The notes: a model not told the origin generated them from the letters alone. DNA of 8,230 nucleotides from Pseudomonadota bacterium (GCA_023418355.1 JAEZZU010000046.1:1-8230); one strand, 5' to 3'; positions 1 to 6,720 are shown, counted from the first letter of the stretch. A program made the numbers and translations.

Positions 1-5
1 TAAAT

Positions 6-34
6 ATTACATGTTATGTATGTTGTTATATAAT
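6..34 (+). promoter_or_regulatory. Predicted sigma-70 promoter of the kfrA-like gene
   Basis: A perfect TATAAT -10 box lies at 29-34. A four-of-six -35 match, ATTACA, lies at 6-11, with a 17-bp spacer. Transcription would begin near 40-41, leaving a leader of about 45 bases before the start codon at 87. The -10 box sits inside the palindrome at 22-47, so a protein bound there would block this promoter. The boxes are seen directly; promoter activity is inferred. Confidence 0.55.
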
Positions 35-47
35 AATATTTAACAAC
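22..47. promoter_or_regulatory. Imperfect 26-bp palindrome over the -10 box; candidate KfrA-type autoregulatory operator
   Basis: The outer arms GTTGTTA (22-28) and TAACAAC (41-47) are exact inverted repeats. Across the whole 26 bp, 11 of 13 base pairs match. The palindrome covers the TATAAT box. KfrA proteins of broad-host-range plasmids are known to bind and repress their own promoters, so the downstream protein is the obvious candidate ligand. That link is inference. Confidence 0.5.
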
Positions 48-50
48 TCA

Positions 51-69
51 CGATAACAATCTCTTATCG
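51..69. repeat. Small inverted repeat in the kfrA leader
   Basis: CGATAA (51-56) and TTATCG (64-69) are exact 6-bp inverted arms around a 7-base spacer. They lie between the predicted transcription start and the start codon. This could be a second, weaker operator half-site pair or a leader hairpin. It is short enough to be chance. Confidence 0.25.
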
Positions 70-86
70 ATGGTAATCTACTTCCT

Positions 87-1082
87 ATGCAACCAGTAGC
101 ACCAAAAACATCGCGTGGCATTCAAGAAGCAGACGTCTGGGCTGCCGCAGACGCTTTATTGGCCGACGGCCAGAAACCCACCATTGAAAAAGTCCGTCAG
201 CGCATGGGCCGGGGTTCACCCAATACCGTGGCTCCCATGCTGGACGCCTGGTTCGCCACACTGGGCGCACGTCTGGGGCTGAACCAGCAAACGCAGGAGC
301 TGCGCAACTCCGTACCCAACGAAGTGCTGGAGGCTGCGCAGACGCTGTGGGGCAGTGCGCTGGAGCAAGCACGTGAGATTGCTGAGCAGGCACTGGAAAC
401 CAGAGAAAAAGCTGCAGCGCAGACGGAACAGGAATTGCAGAACCTGCAAACCAAGCTGGCGCAGCGTGAAGAAAGCCTGCAGCAGCAAAAAGAGGCCATG
501 GATGCGGCGCTCAAGCTGGCCCATGCCCAGCGCGAAGATCTGTCTCGTCGTCTGGATGAAATGCAGCAGCAGCTGACGGAGCGCGACCAGTGGCTGGAAA
601 AACTGCGCCAGGAAAATGCAGAGCAGCGCAAAGCCAAAGAAGCGCTGCGCGAGCAGCACTCCCGCGAGCTGGAGGCCGCAGCGCAGGAGCGCCAGCGCCT
701 GGCTGAGCAGTTCGCCGGCAATGAGCGGCGCATGCTCTCGGAGGTCGATCGCAGCCGCCAGGAAGCAGAAAAGCTCAAAAAGCAAATGCAGGATGCCGAG
801 CGTGCCGCCGCCGCACGCTACGAGGAGTTGCAAAACCGCCATCTGCAGACGGAGGAAGAATTGCTCTCTACCCGCGCTGCGCACATCAATTTGCAGCAGG
901 CGCTGGACATGGCCAACGAGCGCGTGGCCGAACTCAAACTGCTGCTGCAGGCACGCGCTGCTACTCCTGCAGAGCAGACAGCGGCAGCAGAACCTGCAGC
1001 CGACAAGCAACGCAACAGCCGTTCCCTGCAGCGCAGGGCACTGACGCAACGAGCCCTGCGACTGGGGCGCAAGTCCATCTGA
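87..1082 (+). CDS. KfrA-like DNA-binding coiled-coil protein
   Basis: A 331-aa protein with two parts. Residues about 8-60 match the KfrA N-terminal DNA-binding domain. The diagnostic stretch runs over residues 17-55, with VWAAADALL, then PTIEKVRQRMG, then RGSPNTV and LDAW. From about residue 90 to 290 the sequence is almost continuous heptad-like Glu/Gln/Arg/Leu/Ala coiled coil. It ends in a basic tail (residues about 308-331) rich in Arg. No signal peptide or membrane segment is visible. KfrA proteins are plasmid transcriptional autoregulators whose rod-like tail has been linked to nucleoid-like or partition roles. Chromosomal relatives are common in betaproteobacteria and poorly understood. 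No Shine-Dalgarno sequence is obvious before the ATG; the frame and the domain starting at residue 8 support this start. The gene has its own promoter and hairpin, so it is probably independent of the downstream metabolic genes. No replication or partition gene is in view. Confidence 0.85.
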   Translation: MQPVAPKTSRGIQEADVWAAADALLADGQKPTIEKVRQRMGRGSPNTVAPMLDAWFATLGARLGLNQQTQELRNSVPNEVLEAAQTLWGSALEQAREIAEQALETREKAAAQTEQELQNLQTKLAQREESLQQQKEAMDAALKLAHAQREDLSRRLDEMQQQLTERDQWLEKLRQENAEQRKAKEALREQHSRELEAAAQERQRLAEQFAGNERRMLSEVDRSRQEAEKLKKQMQDAERAAAARYEELQNRHLQTEEELLSTRAAHINLQQALDMANERVAELKLLLQARAATPAEQTAAAEPAADKQRNSRSLQRRALTQRALRLGRKSI

Positions 1083-1092
1083 TGGCGTAGAC

Positions 1093-1126
1093 AGTGGAGG
1101 GCAGCCGTGCGACTGCCGTCCACTTT
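1093..1126 (+). terminator. Hairpin after the kfrA-like gene, possible terminator
   Basis: AGTGGA-G-GGCAG (1093-1104) pairs with CTGCC-G-TCCACT (1113-1124) with a single G/G mismatch and an 8-base loop. Only three Ts follow, then mixed sequence, so it is a weak intrinsic terminator or an mRNA 3'-end stabiliser. It begins 10 bases past the stop codon. Confidence 0.5.
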
Positions 1127-1233
1127 GATACTTTGTCCTACAGCCAGGCTGCAATGCAGCACAGCAGCACACTGGAAAATAAGCTTTTGCAGGTGATCAT
1201 TCAGGCATCACCCACAACGACTTTTGGATTCCC

Positions 1234-1854
1234 ATGACTGCTGCTGCAGCACATCCACACCCATCGCTCACATCGCTGAAAGTTCTGGTGCTCGCGGCCG
1301 GCCGGGGCCAGCGCTTTACTGCCAGCGGGGGCTGTACGCACAAGCTGCAAGCCCCATTGCTTGGCAAGCCTGTGCTGCAGCATGTACTGGATACCGTGGC
1401 TCAGGCAGGTTTGCAGGCGCATGTGGTCCGCCCATCTGGTGCAGGCACGGCGGGCATGGGCGACTCCATTGCGCTCGGCGTAGGTGCTACGCCGCAGGCA
1501 ACAGGCTGGCTCATCCTGCCTGGCGACATGCCACTGGTGCGCGCATCTACTCTGCGCGAAGTCGCGCAAACACTGTTGACGCGTAAGGGCTGCGCTGCCG
1601 TGCAGCCGGTATGCGATGGCATTCCCGGTCACCCGGTCGCTTTTTCAGCGGAATGTGGCACTGCGCTGCAGCAACTCACGGGGGAGCAGGGCGCGCGTGC
1701 GGTACTGCAGCAACTGCGCAGGGAGGGCAGGGTGCTTCAACTTCCAGTAGATGACCCGGGCATCCTGCAAGACATAGACACGCTGGACGATTTGCACCGC
1801 GCACAAAAAATGCTTGCGCAAGACGTCTCGGCCTTACAGCCTTCACCACAGTAG
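1234..1854 (+). CDS. mocA: Molybdenum cofactor cytidylyltransferase (MocA family)
   Basis: A 206-aa cytoplasmic nucleotidyltransferase predicted to join CTP and Mo-molybdopterin, giving the molybdenum cytosine dinucleotide (MCD) form used by xanthine-oxidase-family hydroxylases. The N-terminal nucleotide-binding loop is LAAGRGQRF (20-28). The LAAG form is typical of CTP-using MocA, whereas GTP-using MobA usually has LAGG. Other motifs are Lys37 in THKL, GMGDS (74-78), the metal-binding PGDMP with Asp98 (96-100), GHP (132-134) and the C-terminal GILQDIDTLDDL (176-187). Length is normal for the family. There is no clear ribosome binding site upstream; the ATG is placed about 15 residues before the nucleotide loop, as expected. 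It lies 12 bases upstream of xdhC and is surely co-transcribed with it. Its likely client is the molybdenum hydroxylase encoded from 3234. CTP specificity is inferred from motif type. Confidence 0.85.
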   Translation: MTAAAAHPHPSLTSLKVLVLAAGRGQRFTASGGCTHKLQAPLLGKPVLQHVLDTVAQAGLQAHVVRPSGAGTAGMGDSIALGVGATPQATGWLILPGDMPLVRASTLREVAQTLLTRKGCAAVQPVCDGIPGHPVAFSAECGTALQQLTGEQGARAVLQQLRREGRVLQLPVDDPGILQDIDTLDDLHRAQKMLAQDVSALQPSPQ

Positions 1855-1866
1855 AAAGCACCCCAG

Positions 1867-2877
1867 ATGGACGCTGTCGACATCACCGTATTGCGCGCAC
1901 TCAAGGCCTGGCGAGAAGCCGGTGAAGATGCTTTGCTGGTCACCGTCGTGAAAACCTGGGGCTCATCACCACGTCCTGTCGGGGCCATGCTGGCTGTCAG
2001 AGTGGGCGTGGAAATGGTGGGCTCAGTGTCTGGCGGCTGTATTGAAGACGATCTGTTCCAGCGTTTTACCGATATTCGCAACACGCCTGCCACCACGCTG
2101 GTGCGCTATGGGGTGAGCGCGGAGGAGGCCCATCGCTTTGGTCTGCCATGCGGTGGCACGATTGAATTGATGGTGGAGTGCAACCCCAGCCTGGAATCAC
2201 TCCACGCCTTGCTCGCACATCTGGATGCTGGTGCGCTGGTGCAGCGCAAGGTAGACAGAGCGTCCGGCGCGGTCGATCTGGAGCCTGTGAAAAGCTATGT
2301 ACCGCTGCAGCTGACAGAGCAGGCCATGTCGGTGTGCATTGGCCCACGCTGGCGCATGCTGCTGATTGGGGCAGGGGTGCTGGCCCAGTATCTGGCCACC
2401 ATTGCACACAGCACAGGCTTTGCCGTGACAGTGTGCGACCCGCGCGCGGAGCACAACTACAGCTGGGATGAAAATCTGGCACCGCTGATGCGCTGCATGC
2501 CTGACGATGCTGTACAGACCTTCAAACCTGATTACAGCAGCTGCATTGTGACCCTGAGCCATGACCCCAAGCTGGATGATCTGGCCATTCTTGAGGCACT
2601 GGGCAGCCCGGCCTTTTACGTGGGAGCGATTGGTTCCAGACGCAATAACGAGGCCCGGCGCGAACGACTCATCGAACACTTTAACGTACCGCCGACGTTG
2701 ATGCAGCGCCTCAGAGGGCCGATTGGTCTTTTCATAGACAGCAAGACACCTGCGGAAATTGCGGTCAGCATCATGGCGGAAATCATTGCCATCAAAAACG
2801 GGGTTCCGTTGCTGCCGGAAATGCAGGTCTGCATTGGCAAAACGCAGCACGAGTTACGTGCACAGATGGATGCGTAA
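1867..2877 (+). CDS. xdhC: XdhC/CoxI-family molybdenum cofactor insertion chaperone
   Basis: A 336-aa protein with both halves of the XdhC/CoxI family. The N-terminal domain shows GSSPRPVGA (32-40), SVSGGCIE (53-60) and PCGGTIEL (94-101), with conserved cysteines 58 and 95. The C-terminal Rossmann-like domain shows LLIGAGVLAQYLA (165-177), an acidic residue at the end of the second strand (Asp191), GAIGSR (253-258) and TPAEIAVSIMAEIIA (294-308). Family members bind the mature Mo cofactor, help its sulfuration and deliver it to the apo-enzyme. They are not part of the final enzyme. A purine patch, GAAAG, lies 8 bases before the ATG and overlaps the mocA stop codon region, giving a tight two-gene unit. 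A strong terminator starts at the base after the stop codon. The client is most likely the 977-aa subunit downstream. Confidence 0.9.
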   Translation: MDAVDITVLRALKAWREAGEDALLVTVVKTWGSSPRPVGAMLAVRVGVEMVGSVSGGCIEDDLFQRFTDIRNTPATTLVRYGVSAEEAHRFGLPCGGTIELMVECNPSLESLHALLAHLDAGALVQRKVDRASGAVDLEPVKSYVPLQLTEQAMSVCIGPRWRMLLIGAGVLAQYLATIAHSTGFAVTVCDPRAEHNYSWDENLAPLMRCMPDDAVQTFKPDYSSCIVTLSHDPKLDDLAILEALGSPAFYVGAIGSRRNNEARRERLIEHFNVPPTLMQRLRGPIGLFIDSKTPAEIAVSIMAEIIAIKNGVPLLPEMQVCIGKTQHELRAQMDA

Positions 2878-2931
2878 TCCAGCAAGCAATCACGGATGCC
2901 GTATTGCCCAATGCAACTTGTTGGATTTTTT
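2878..2931 (+). terminator. Rho-independent terminator of mocA-xdhC
   Basis: TCCAGCAAG (2878-2886) pairs with CTTGTTGGA (2917-2925), a 9-bp stem with one G-U pair, followed by six Ts (2926-2931). The 30-base loop holds its own hairpin: CAAT/ATTG and ACGG/CCGT (2887-2906) around ATG, with one bulged C. The structure begins on the first base after the xdhC stop codon. It should separate the cofactor genes from the structural operon, at least partly. The long loop makes it less typical. Confidence 0.55.
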
Positions 2932-3016
2932 CGCGCAACGTTCAATCATCCAAGACTATTCGTGTAGGAATTTTCCTGCAGATACGTAAGATTTTTAGAA
3001 GATTGCATTACACGCA

Positions 3017-3050
3017 CAATAAAATAAACAATAAACCATTGTTTTTATTG
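3017..3050. repeat. Bulged inverted repeat upstream of the hydroxylase operon
   Basis: CAATAAAA (3017-3024) pairs with TTTTATTG (3043-3050), and ACAAT (3028-3032) pairs with ATTGT (3038-3042). This gives 13 bp interrupted by a 3-base bulge (TAA) and a 5-base loop. Its last bases overlap the 20-bp palindrome that follows. It could be a second operator or a weak A/T-rich hairpin. Confidence 0.45.
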
Positions 3051-3067
3051 AATTTTTAAAAATTCAA
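3048..3067. promoter_or_regulatory. Perfect 20-bp palindrome, candidate operator
   Basis: TTGAATTTTTAAAAATTCAA is its own exact reverse complement. It lies 167 bases before the large-subunit start codon and about 57 bases before the candidate -35 box. A perfect dyad of this length suits a dimeric regulator, as activator site or repressor site. The run of As and Ts could also bend DNA. No regulator family can be named from the site alone. Confidence 0.5.
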
Positions 3068-3123
3068 CAGCCATTGATCTCACAAAAACAAGCAGCTGGC
3101 AAGGAATAAAAAGTCGCTATTTT

Positions 3124-3152
3124 TTGGCAAACTACCGCAGCATATAAATATT
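3124..3152 (+). promoter_or_regulatory. Candidate promoter of the hydroxylase operon
   Basis: TTGGCA (3124-3129, five of six to the -35 consensus) is followed after 17 bases by AATATT (3147-3152, four of six to the -10 consensus). TATAAA at 3143-3148 is a better -10 match but its spacing is only 13. Transcription would start near 3159, leaving a leader of about 75 bases. The assignment is tentative. Confidence 0.35.
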
Positions 3153-3233
3153 CAAGCTCCACGAATCACCCAACACGTACTTCCAATTTTCTGGAGATGT
3201 CTTGTGGTGATGCCATGACAGGGAACACAAGCA

Positions 3234-6167
3234 ATGGCTGCAGGTTTTAGTCGCCGCGACTTTATCAAGTTAGGCACATTTGGCAGTATCACCGTGATGC
3301 TCGGGCGACTGCCCGTTACGCAGGCCACGGAGGTGCACTCAGGTCCGCAGACCAGTGAATGGATGGCTCCTTCAGGGGAAGTCAAATACCGCTGGGATGC
3401 CATACGCAAGGTCACGGGAGAGAAAGTTTTTGCCCGTGACTTCCGGGCCAAGGATCTGGCTGGCTGGCCACAGGAGCAGGCCCATGCTTTTTTCCTGAAA
3501 GCCACCGATATCGAACATAGCTTTGAAGGCATTGACCTGTCCGTACTCGGCGCAGATCTGCAACCCGACCAGCTGGTCCGCCATGAAGACATGGCGCGTG
3601 ACGGTGTGGCTGTGCCAGAGCTGCAGGACCTGGGCATTGGCTTTTACGGCTACAACTTCTTGCTGCCCCAAGGCCAGACATCCCCCATGTACGGCCATCC
3701 TGTGGCCTTGCTGGTCTACAAGGACTTTGACCGCTTTGAAGCAGCCAAGCGCCTGCTGCGCTTTGACAAGAGCGTCGTCAAATACGGCAAGCACACCGGC
3801 CCCAAACCACCGCCCAACTACGGTGCGGCGCGTTATGTACGCATTGGCGGTGAGACGCCATCGTCTACACCTGCGTTCTCACCCATGCAGGATGCCGTGA
3901 TCTGGGGCAATTTTGAGGGGGACACACCCGTGTGGCCCAGCCCGGATCCTGAAGGTTTTCTGGTGCCACGCTCCGTCATGCTGCGGCACCGCGGGGGTGG
4001 GGTGGTGCGTGACCCTGAACAGGTGGCCCACGAGACCTATGAACCCATGCGCCGCGGCATGGCTGCAGCCAAGGCACTGGAAGCAGAAATAGAGGCTGCA
4101 CGGCAGAACCCGAACAAGCTGGTGCTGCAGCGCCAGGGCTTTTCGCAGTCAATTGACCCCAGTGCCATGGAGCCCGACAACGGCAATGCCTGGTACGACG
4201 CAGCCAGCAAAACCCTGCACATCATGATTGCAGCGCAGTCCCCCTACGAGGTGGCACGCGTGGCAGCTTTCATGATGAAGGACAACCAGCGCTTTCCTGT
4301 CGAAAAAATTGTGCTGCTGTCTGGCTCCACGGTGGGCTACGGCTCCAAGGACCACTCCATCTTTCCGTTCTACGCGATTGCTGCCTGTTTCTACGGCAAT
4401 GGCCTGCCCGTGCGTCTGGCCAATGATCGCTATGAACAGTTCCAGATGGGCATGAAGCGCCACAGCATTGAGGCAGACCTGACACTGGTGGCCGATCGCA
4501 CCACGGGCAAGTTTGAAATTCTCAAGGCTTTCTACAACTGCAACGGAGGAGGGCGCGCCAATTTCTCCTTCTCGGTGGCGCAGGTGGCCGCCACTGCCGG
4601 GCAGTCGATTTATTACTTACCCAAGTCAGACATGTCTGCCGCGGCGATTGCGACCGCCGCAGTGGAGGCTGGTTCCATGCGGGGTTACGGCACGATTCAA
4701 GCCATGTCTTTGACGGAGCTGCTGGTCGATGAAGTCGCCGCCGAGCTGAAGATGGACCCCATTGAGCTGCGCCGCATTAACGCACTGCGCGCAGGGGATG
4801 CCAACACCCAGGGCGCGGTACAGCTGGGCGACCCACGCAATGTGGAAATGCTGGATCTGGCAGCCAAGCACCCGCTGTGGACCAACCGCGACAAGGCCAA
4901 GGCCGCCTACGATGCCCAGCACCCGGGCAAGCGCTATGGCGTAGGTTTCGCTCAAGTCCAGAAGGACTACGGCACGGGTGCAGACACCTCGGCACTGGTG
5001 CTGGAGTTTGATGCCCAGGGCCAGATCACCATGCGCCATTGCGTGCAGGAAATTGGCACGGGCGCAACGACCGCTCAGCAAGTCATGGTGCAGCGCATGC
5101 TGGGCAAGGCACCGGACGTGACGATCTGGGGCGAAACCGACTTTCCTCAGCTGCCGCTCAAAAGCAATTTCGAGCCTTTCACCATCACGCAGGAGCAGCA
5201 GGATGCGCTCTCGCAGGACCCTTACTGGGTGCCTTGCATTCTGCCTGCGATGAGTGCCTCCAACAGCGCCTACTTTCTGGGCTTTGGCACACGACAGGCA
5301 GCGCAGTTTCTGCTCGAAAACACCATCTGGCCTGCAGCCAGGGCCATCTGGAGCAGTGGTCCTGCGGGGGGGCAGATCGCCAGCGGCAATGTGACCATGC
5401 AGGATCTGCGCGCTGTGCCCGGCGGCATTGGCGGCGGCGGCATGGCAGCCATTCCTTTTGCGGACATTGCCCGCAAAGCGCATGAGATGGGACTGGTCAC
5501 CGGCGTGGCTGTCCACTGCTTCAGCCGCTGGGAATGGGCACGCGCGGACTTTGACATTCCAGGCGTTGGCAAGCGGCAGCTGCCTGTCGATGCGCTGGCT
5601 GTGCGCTATGGCGATGGAGCACCTGCAACCCTCAAGTCGCGCATGACCACAGGGGGTTATGACTTTATTGCACGCAGCCAGGTGCATTTCCCATCCGCGC
5701 AGCGCAACAACGCAGGTGTCACCACGTACACACCCGCGGCCTGTCTGGTGGAGCTGAACGTCAACACCTTCACCGGTGAAGTGCAGATCATGAGCCACCA
5801 CAGCCTGCTGGACCCTGGCAGCGTCATCGTGCCCGCGCTGGTGTCTGGCCAGCAGCAGGGTGGGGTGGCCATGGGTATTGGCCATGCGCTGATGGAGGAG
5901 CTGCCTCTGTATGGCGACGGCCCTGGCAATGGCACCTGGAACTTCAACCGCTACACCTTGCCCCGCGCACGGGATGTGGCCGTCTGGACCCAGACTGCGG
6001 ACTATCTGGAGCCACTGACCGAAACATCGCCACCCAAAGGCATGGCAGAGGTGGTGATGATCCCCGTCGTCGCTGCAACGGTGAATGCCATCACACACGC
6101 CATCGGTACCCGTTTTTATCGTCTGCCCGTGACCCCCACCAAAATCAAAAAGGCGCTGATGCTATGA
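3234..6167 (+). CDS. Tat-exported molybdopterin (MCD) large subunit of a xanthine-oxidase-family dehydrogenase
   Basis: A 977-aa catalytic subunit. Residues 6-12, SRRDFIK, are a twin-arginine motif followed by a hydrophobic stretch (13-24) and a possible cleavage after Ala31, so the folded enzyme should be exported to the periplasm. Residues about 45-170 form the aldehyde-oxidase/xanthine-dehydrogenase hammerhead region, ending in GHPVALLV (154-161). Cofactor-domain motifs follow in family order: AMEP (311-314), GSTVGYGSKD (364-373, the GGGFGGK equivalent), CNGGGR (436-441), MRGYGTIQA (482-490, with the conserved Arg483), QEIGTG (605-610), and PKGMAE near the C-terminus with the predicted catalytic base Glu939. 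The start is firm: an in-frame TGA lies at 3216-3218 and GGGAA (3221-3225) is 8 bases before the ATG. The stop overlaps the next gene by 4 bases. About 110 residues (175-285) between hammerhead and AMEP appear expanded compared with typical members. The substrate is not readable; N-heterocycles such as nicotinate or isoquinoline, or aldehydes, are the usual choices for this layout. Confidence 0.9.
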   Translation: MAAGFSRRDFIKLGTFGSITVMLGRLPVTQATEVHSGPQTSEWMAPSGEVKYRWDAIRKVTGEKVFARDFRAKDLAGWPQEQAHAFFLKATDIEHSFEGIDLSVLGADLQPDQLVRHEDMARDGVAVPELQDLGIGFYGYNFLLPQGQTSPMYGHPVALLVYKDFDRFEAAKRLLRFDKSVVKYGKHTGPKPPPNYGAARYVRIGGETPSSTPAFSPMQDAVIWGNFEGDTPVWPSPDPEGFLVPRSVMLRHRGGGVVRDPEQVAHETYEPMRRGMAAAKALEAEIEAARQNPNKLVLQRQGFSQSIDPSAMEPDNGNAWYDAASKTLHIMIAAQSPYEVARVAAFMMKDNQRFPVEKIVLLSGSTVGYGSKDHSIFPFYAIAACFYGNGLPVRLANDRYEQFQMGMKRHSIEADLTLVADRTTGKFEILKAFYNCNGGGRANFSFSVAQVAATAGQSIYYLPKSDMSAAAIATAAVEAGSMRGYGTIQAMSLTELLVDEVAAELKMDPIELRRINALRAGDANTQGAVQLGDPRNVEMLDLAAKHPLWTNRDKAKAAYDAQHPGKRYGVGFAQVQKDYGTGADTSALVLEFDAQGQITMRHCVQEIGTGATTAQQVMVQRMLGKAPDVTIWGETDFPQLPLKSNFEPFTITQEQQDALSQDPYWVPCILPAMSASNSAYFLGFGTRQAAQFLLENTIWPAARAIWSSGPAGGQIASGNVTMQDLRAVPGGIGGGGMAAIPFADIARKAHEMGLVTGVAVHCFSRWEWARADFDIPGVGKRQLPVDALAVRYGDGAPATLKSRMTTGGYDFIARSQVHFPSAQRNNAGVTTYTPAACLVELNVNTFTGEVQIMSHHSLLDPGSVIVPALVSGQQQGGVAMGIGHALMEELPLYGDGPGNGTWNFNRYTLPRARDVAVWTQTADYLEPLTETSPPKGMAEVVMIPVVAATVNAITHAIGTRFYRLPVTPTKIKKALML

Positions 6168-6709
6168 GTTTAGAAAAACGTCCCCTCGCACTGACGATCA
6201 ATGGCCAAAGCATTGGCCCTGTCGACGTTCCTGTCGGCATGCCCATGATCGACTTTCTGCATGACTACCTGAACCTGACCGGCACGCGTTTTGGTTGCGG
6301 CCAGGGTATCTGCCATGCCTGCACGGTGATGGAGCTGCGCGAAGGCAATACACCCATCGAGACACGCACCTGCGTGTTCGATGCGCATTTCTTCAATGGC
6401 AAGAAGATCATCACCATTGAGGGACAGGCCAAGCGTGACGAAAAAGGACAGGTTCAGGAGCTCACACCGGTGCAGCAAGCCTTTATCGAGCACTTTTCCT
6501 TCCAGTGCGGCTATTGCACGCCGGGTTTCGTGACCGCGGCAACCGTGTTCATTGAGTCCCTCAAGCAAAAACCCGTGCAGCGCGCTGAGCTGCGCAGCCG
6601 GATTGAGGCATCGCTGAACGACCACATTTGCCGCTGCACGGGCTATGTGCGTTACTACCAGGCGGTGGAGGATGTTGCACTGAAGACGCCTGGCTGCGTC
6701 ATCGGCTGA
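6164..6709 (+). CDS. [2Fe-2S] small subunit of the molybdenum hydroxylase
   Basis: A 181-aa iron-sulfur subunit carrying both clusters of the family. The plant-ferredoxin-type N-terminal domain binds one cluster through Cys45, Cys50, Cys53 (CGQGICHAC) and Cys70. The helical C-terminal domain binds the other through Cys115 and Cys118 (CGYC) and Cys156 and Cys158 (CRC). All eight ligands are present. Its ATG overlaps the stop codon of the large-subunit gene (ATGA), which implies coupled translation. It has no signal peptide of its own, so it probably leaves the cell interior bound to the Tat-tagged large subunit. It passes electrons from molybdopterin to the cytochrome encoded next. Length is slightly above the roughly 150-165 aa usual for such subunits, with a short linker insertion at about residues 72-100. 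Confidence 0.92.
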   Translation: MSLEKRPLALTINGQSIGPVDVPVGMPMIDFLHDYLNLTGTRFGCGQGICHACTVMELREGNTPIETRTCVFDAHFFNGKKIITIEGQAKRDEKGQVQELTPVQQAFIEHFSFQCGYCTPGFVTAATVFIESLKQKPVQRAELRSRIEASLNDHICRCTGYVRYYQAVEDVALKTPGCVIG

Positions 6710-6714
6710 AGGAG
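6709..6714 (+). promoter_or_regulatory. Ribosome binding site deciding the cytochrome start
   Basis: AAGGAG overlaps the stop codon of the iron-sulfur subunit gene. It is 6 bases before the ATG at 6721 but touches the ATG at 6715 and lies inside the longer frame that begins at 6628. It therefore supports 6721 as the true start. Confidence 0.75.
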
Positions 6715-6720
6715 ATGACG

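Larger units (their letters stand above)
2932..3233. promoter_or_regulatory. AT-rich regulatory region upstream of the hydroxylase operon
   Basis: About 300 bases with no credible gene. It contains a short inverted repeat AGGAA-TT-TTCCT (2966-2977), a bulged hairpin (3017-3050), a perfect 20-bp palindrome (3048-3067), a candidate promoter (3124-3152) and the ribosome binding site of the large subunit. The base composition is far more AT-rich than the flanking genes. The regulator that would act here is not encoded in the window. Confidence 0.6.

Noticed and set aside
411..960. Repeated CAG/GAG-rich tracts in the kfrA-like gene that look like a DNA repeat
   Set aside because: They reflect the Gln/Glu/Ala codons of the coiled coil and have no fixed period or spacer, so there is no tandem repeat or CRISPR-like array.
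1148..1160. Small GCTGC/GCAGC inverted repeat between kfrA and mocA
   Set aside because: A five-base stem with a three-base loop in CAG-rich sequence, with no T-run and no promoter relation, is likely to occur by chance.
216..1172. Long minus-strand open frame opposite the kfrA-like gene
   Set aside because: It is rich in Leu, Gln and Cys, as expected from the complement of a Glu/Gln/Ala/Leu coiled coil. No family is recognisable, and the plus-strand KfrA domain is clear.
3197..3250. Small upstream frame (17 codons) overlapping the large-subunit start
   Set aside because: The GGAG touching its ATG is too close to act as a ribosome site. The peptide has no attenuator-like codon run and no feature of a leader peptide, so I treat it as chance.
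4626..6098. 490-codon open frame on the minus strand opposite the large subunit
   Set aside because: Its translation is rich in His, Arg, Cys and Gln with no recognisable motif. The plus strand encodes an unmistakable molybdopterin subunit, so this is a GC-driven shadow.
6628..6720. Longer N-terminus for the cytochrome, starting at 6628
   Set aside because: The extension lies entirely within the iron-sulfur gene or its stop region, has no ribosome site, and would put 31 residues before the membrane helix. AAGGAG at 6709-6714 is correctly spaced for the ATG at 6721.
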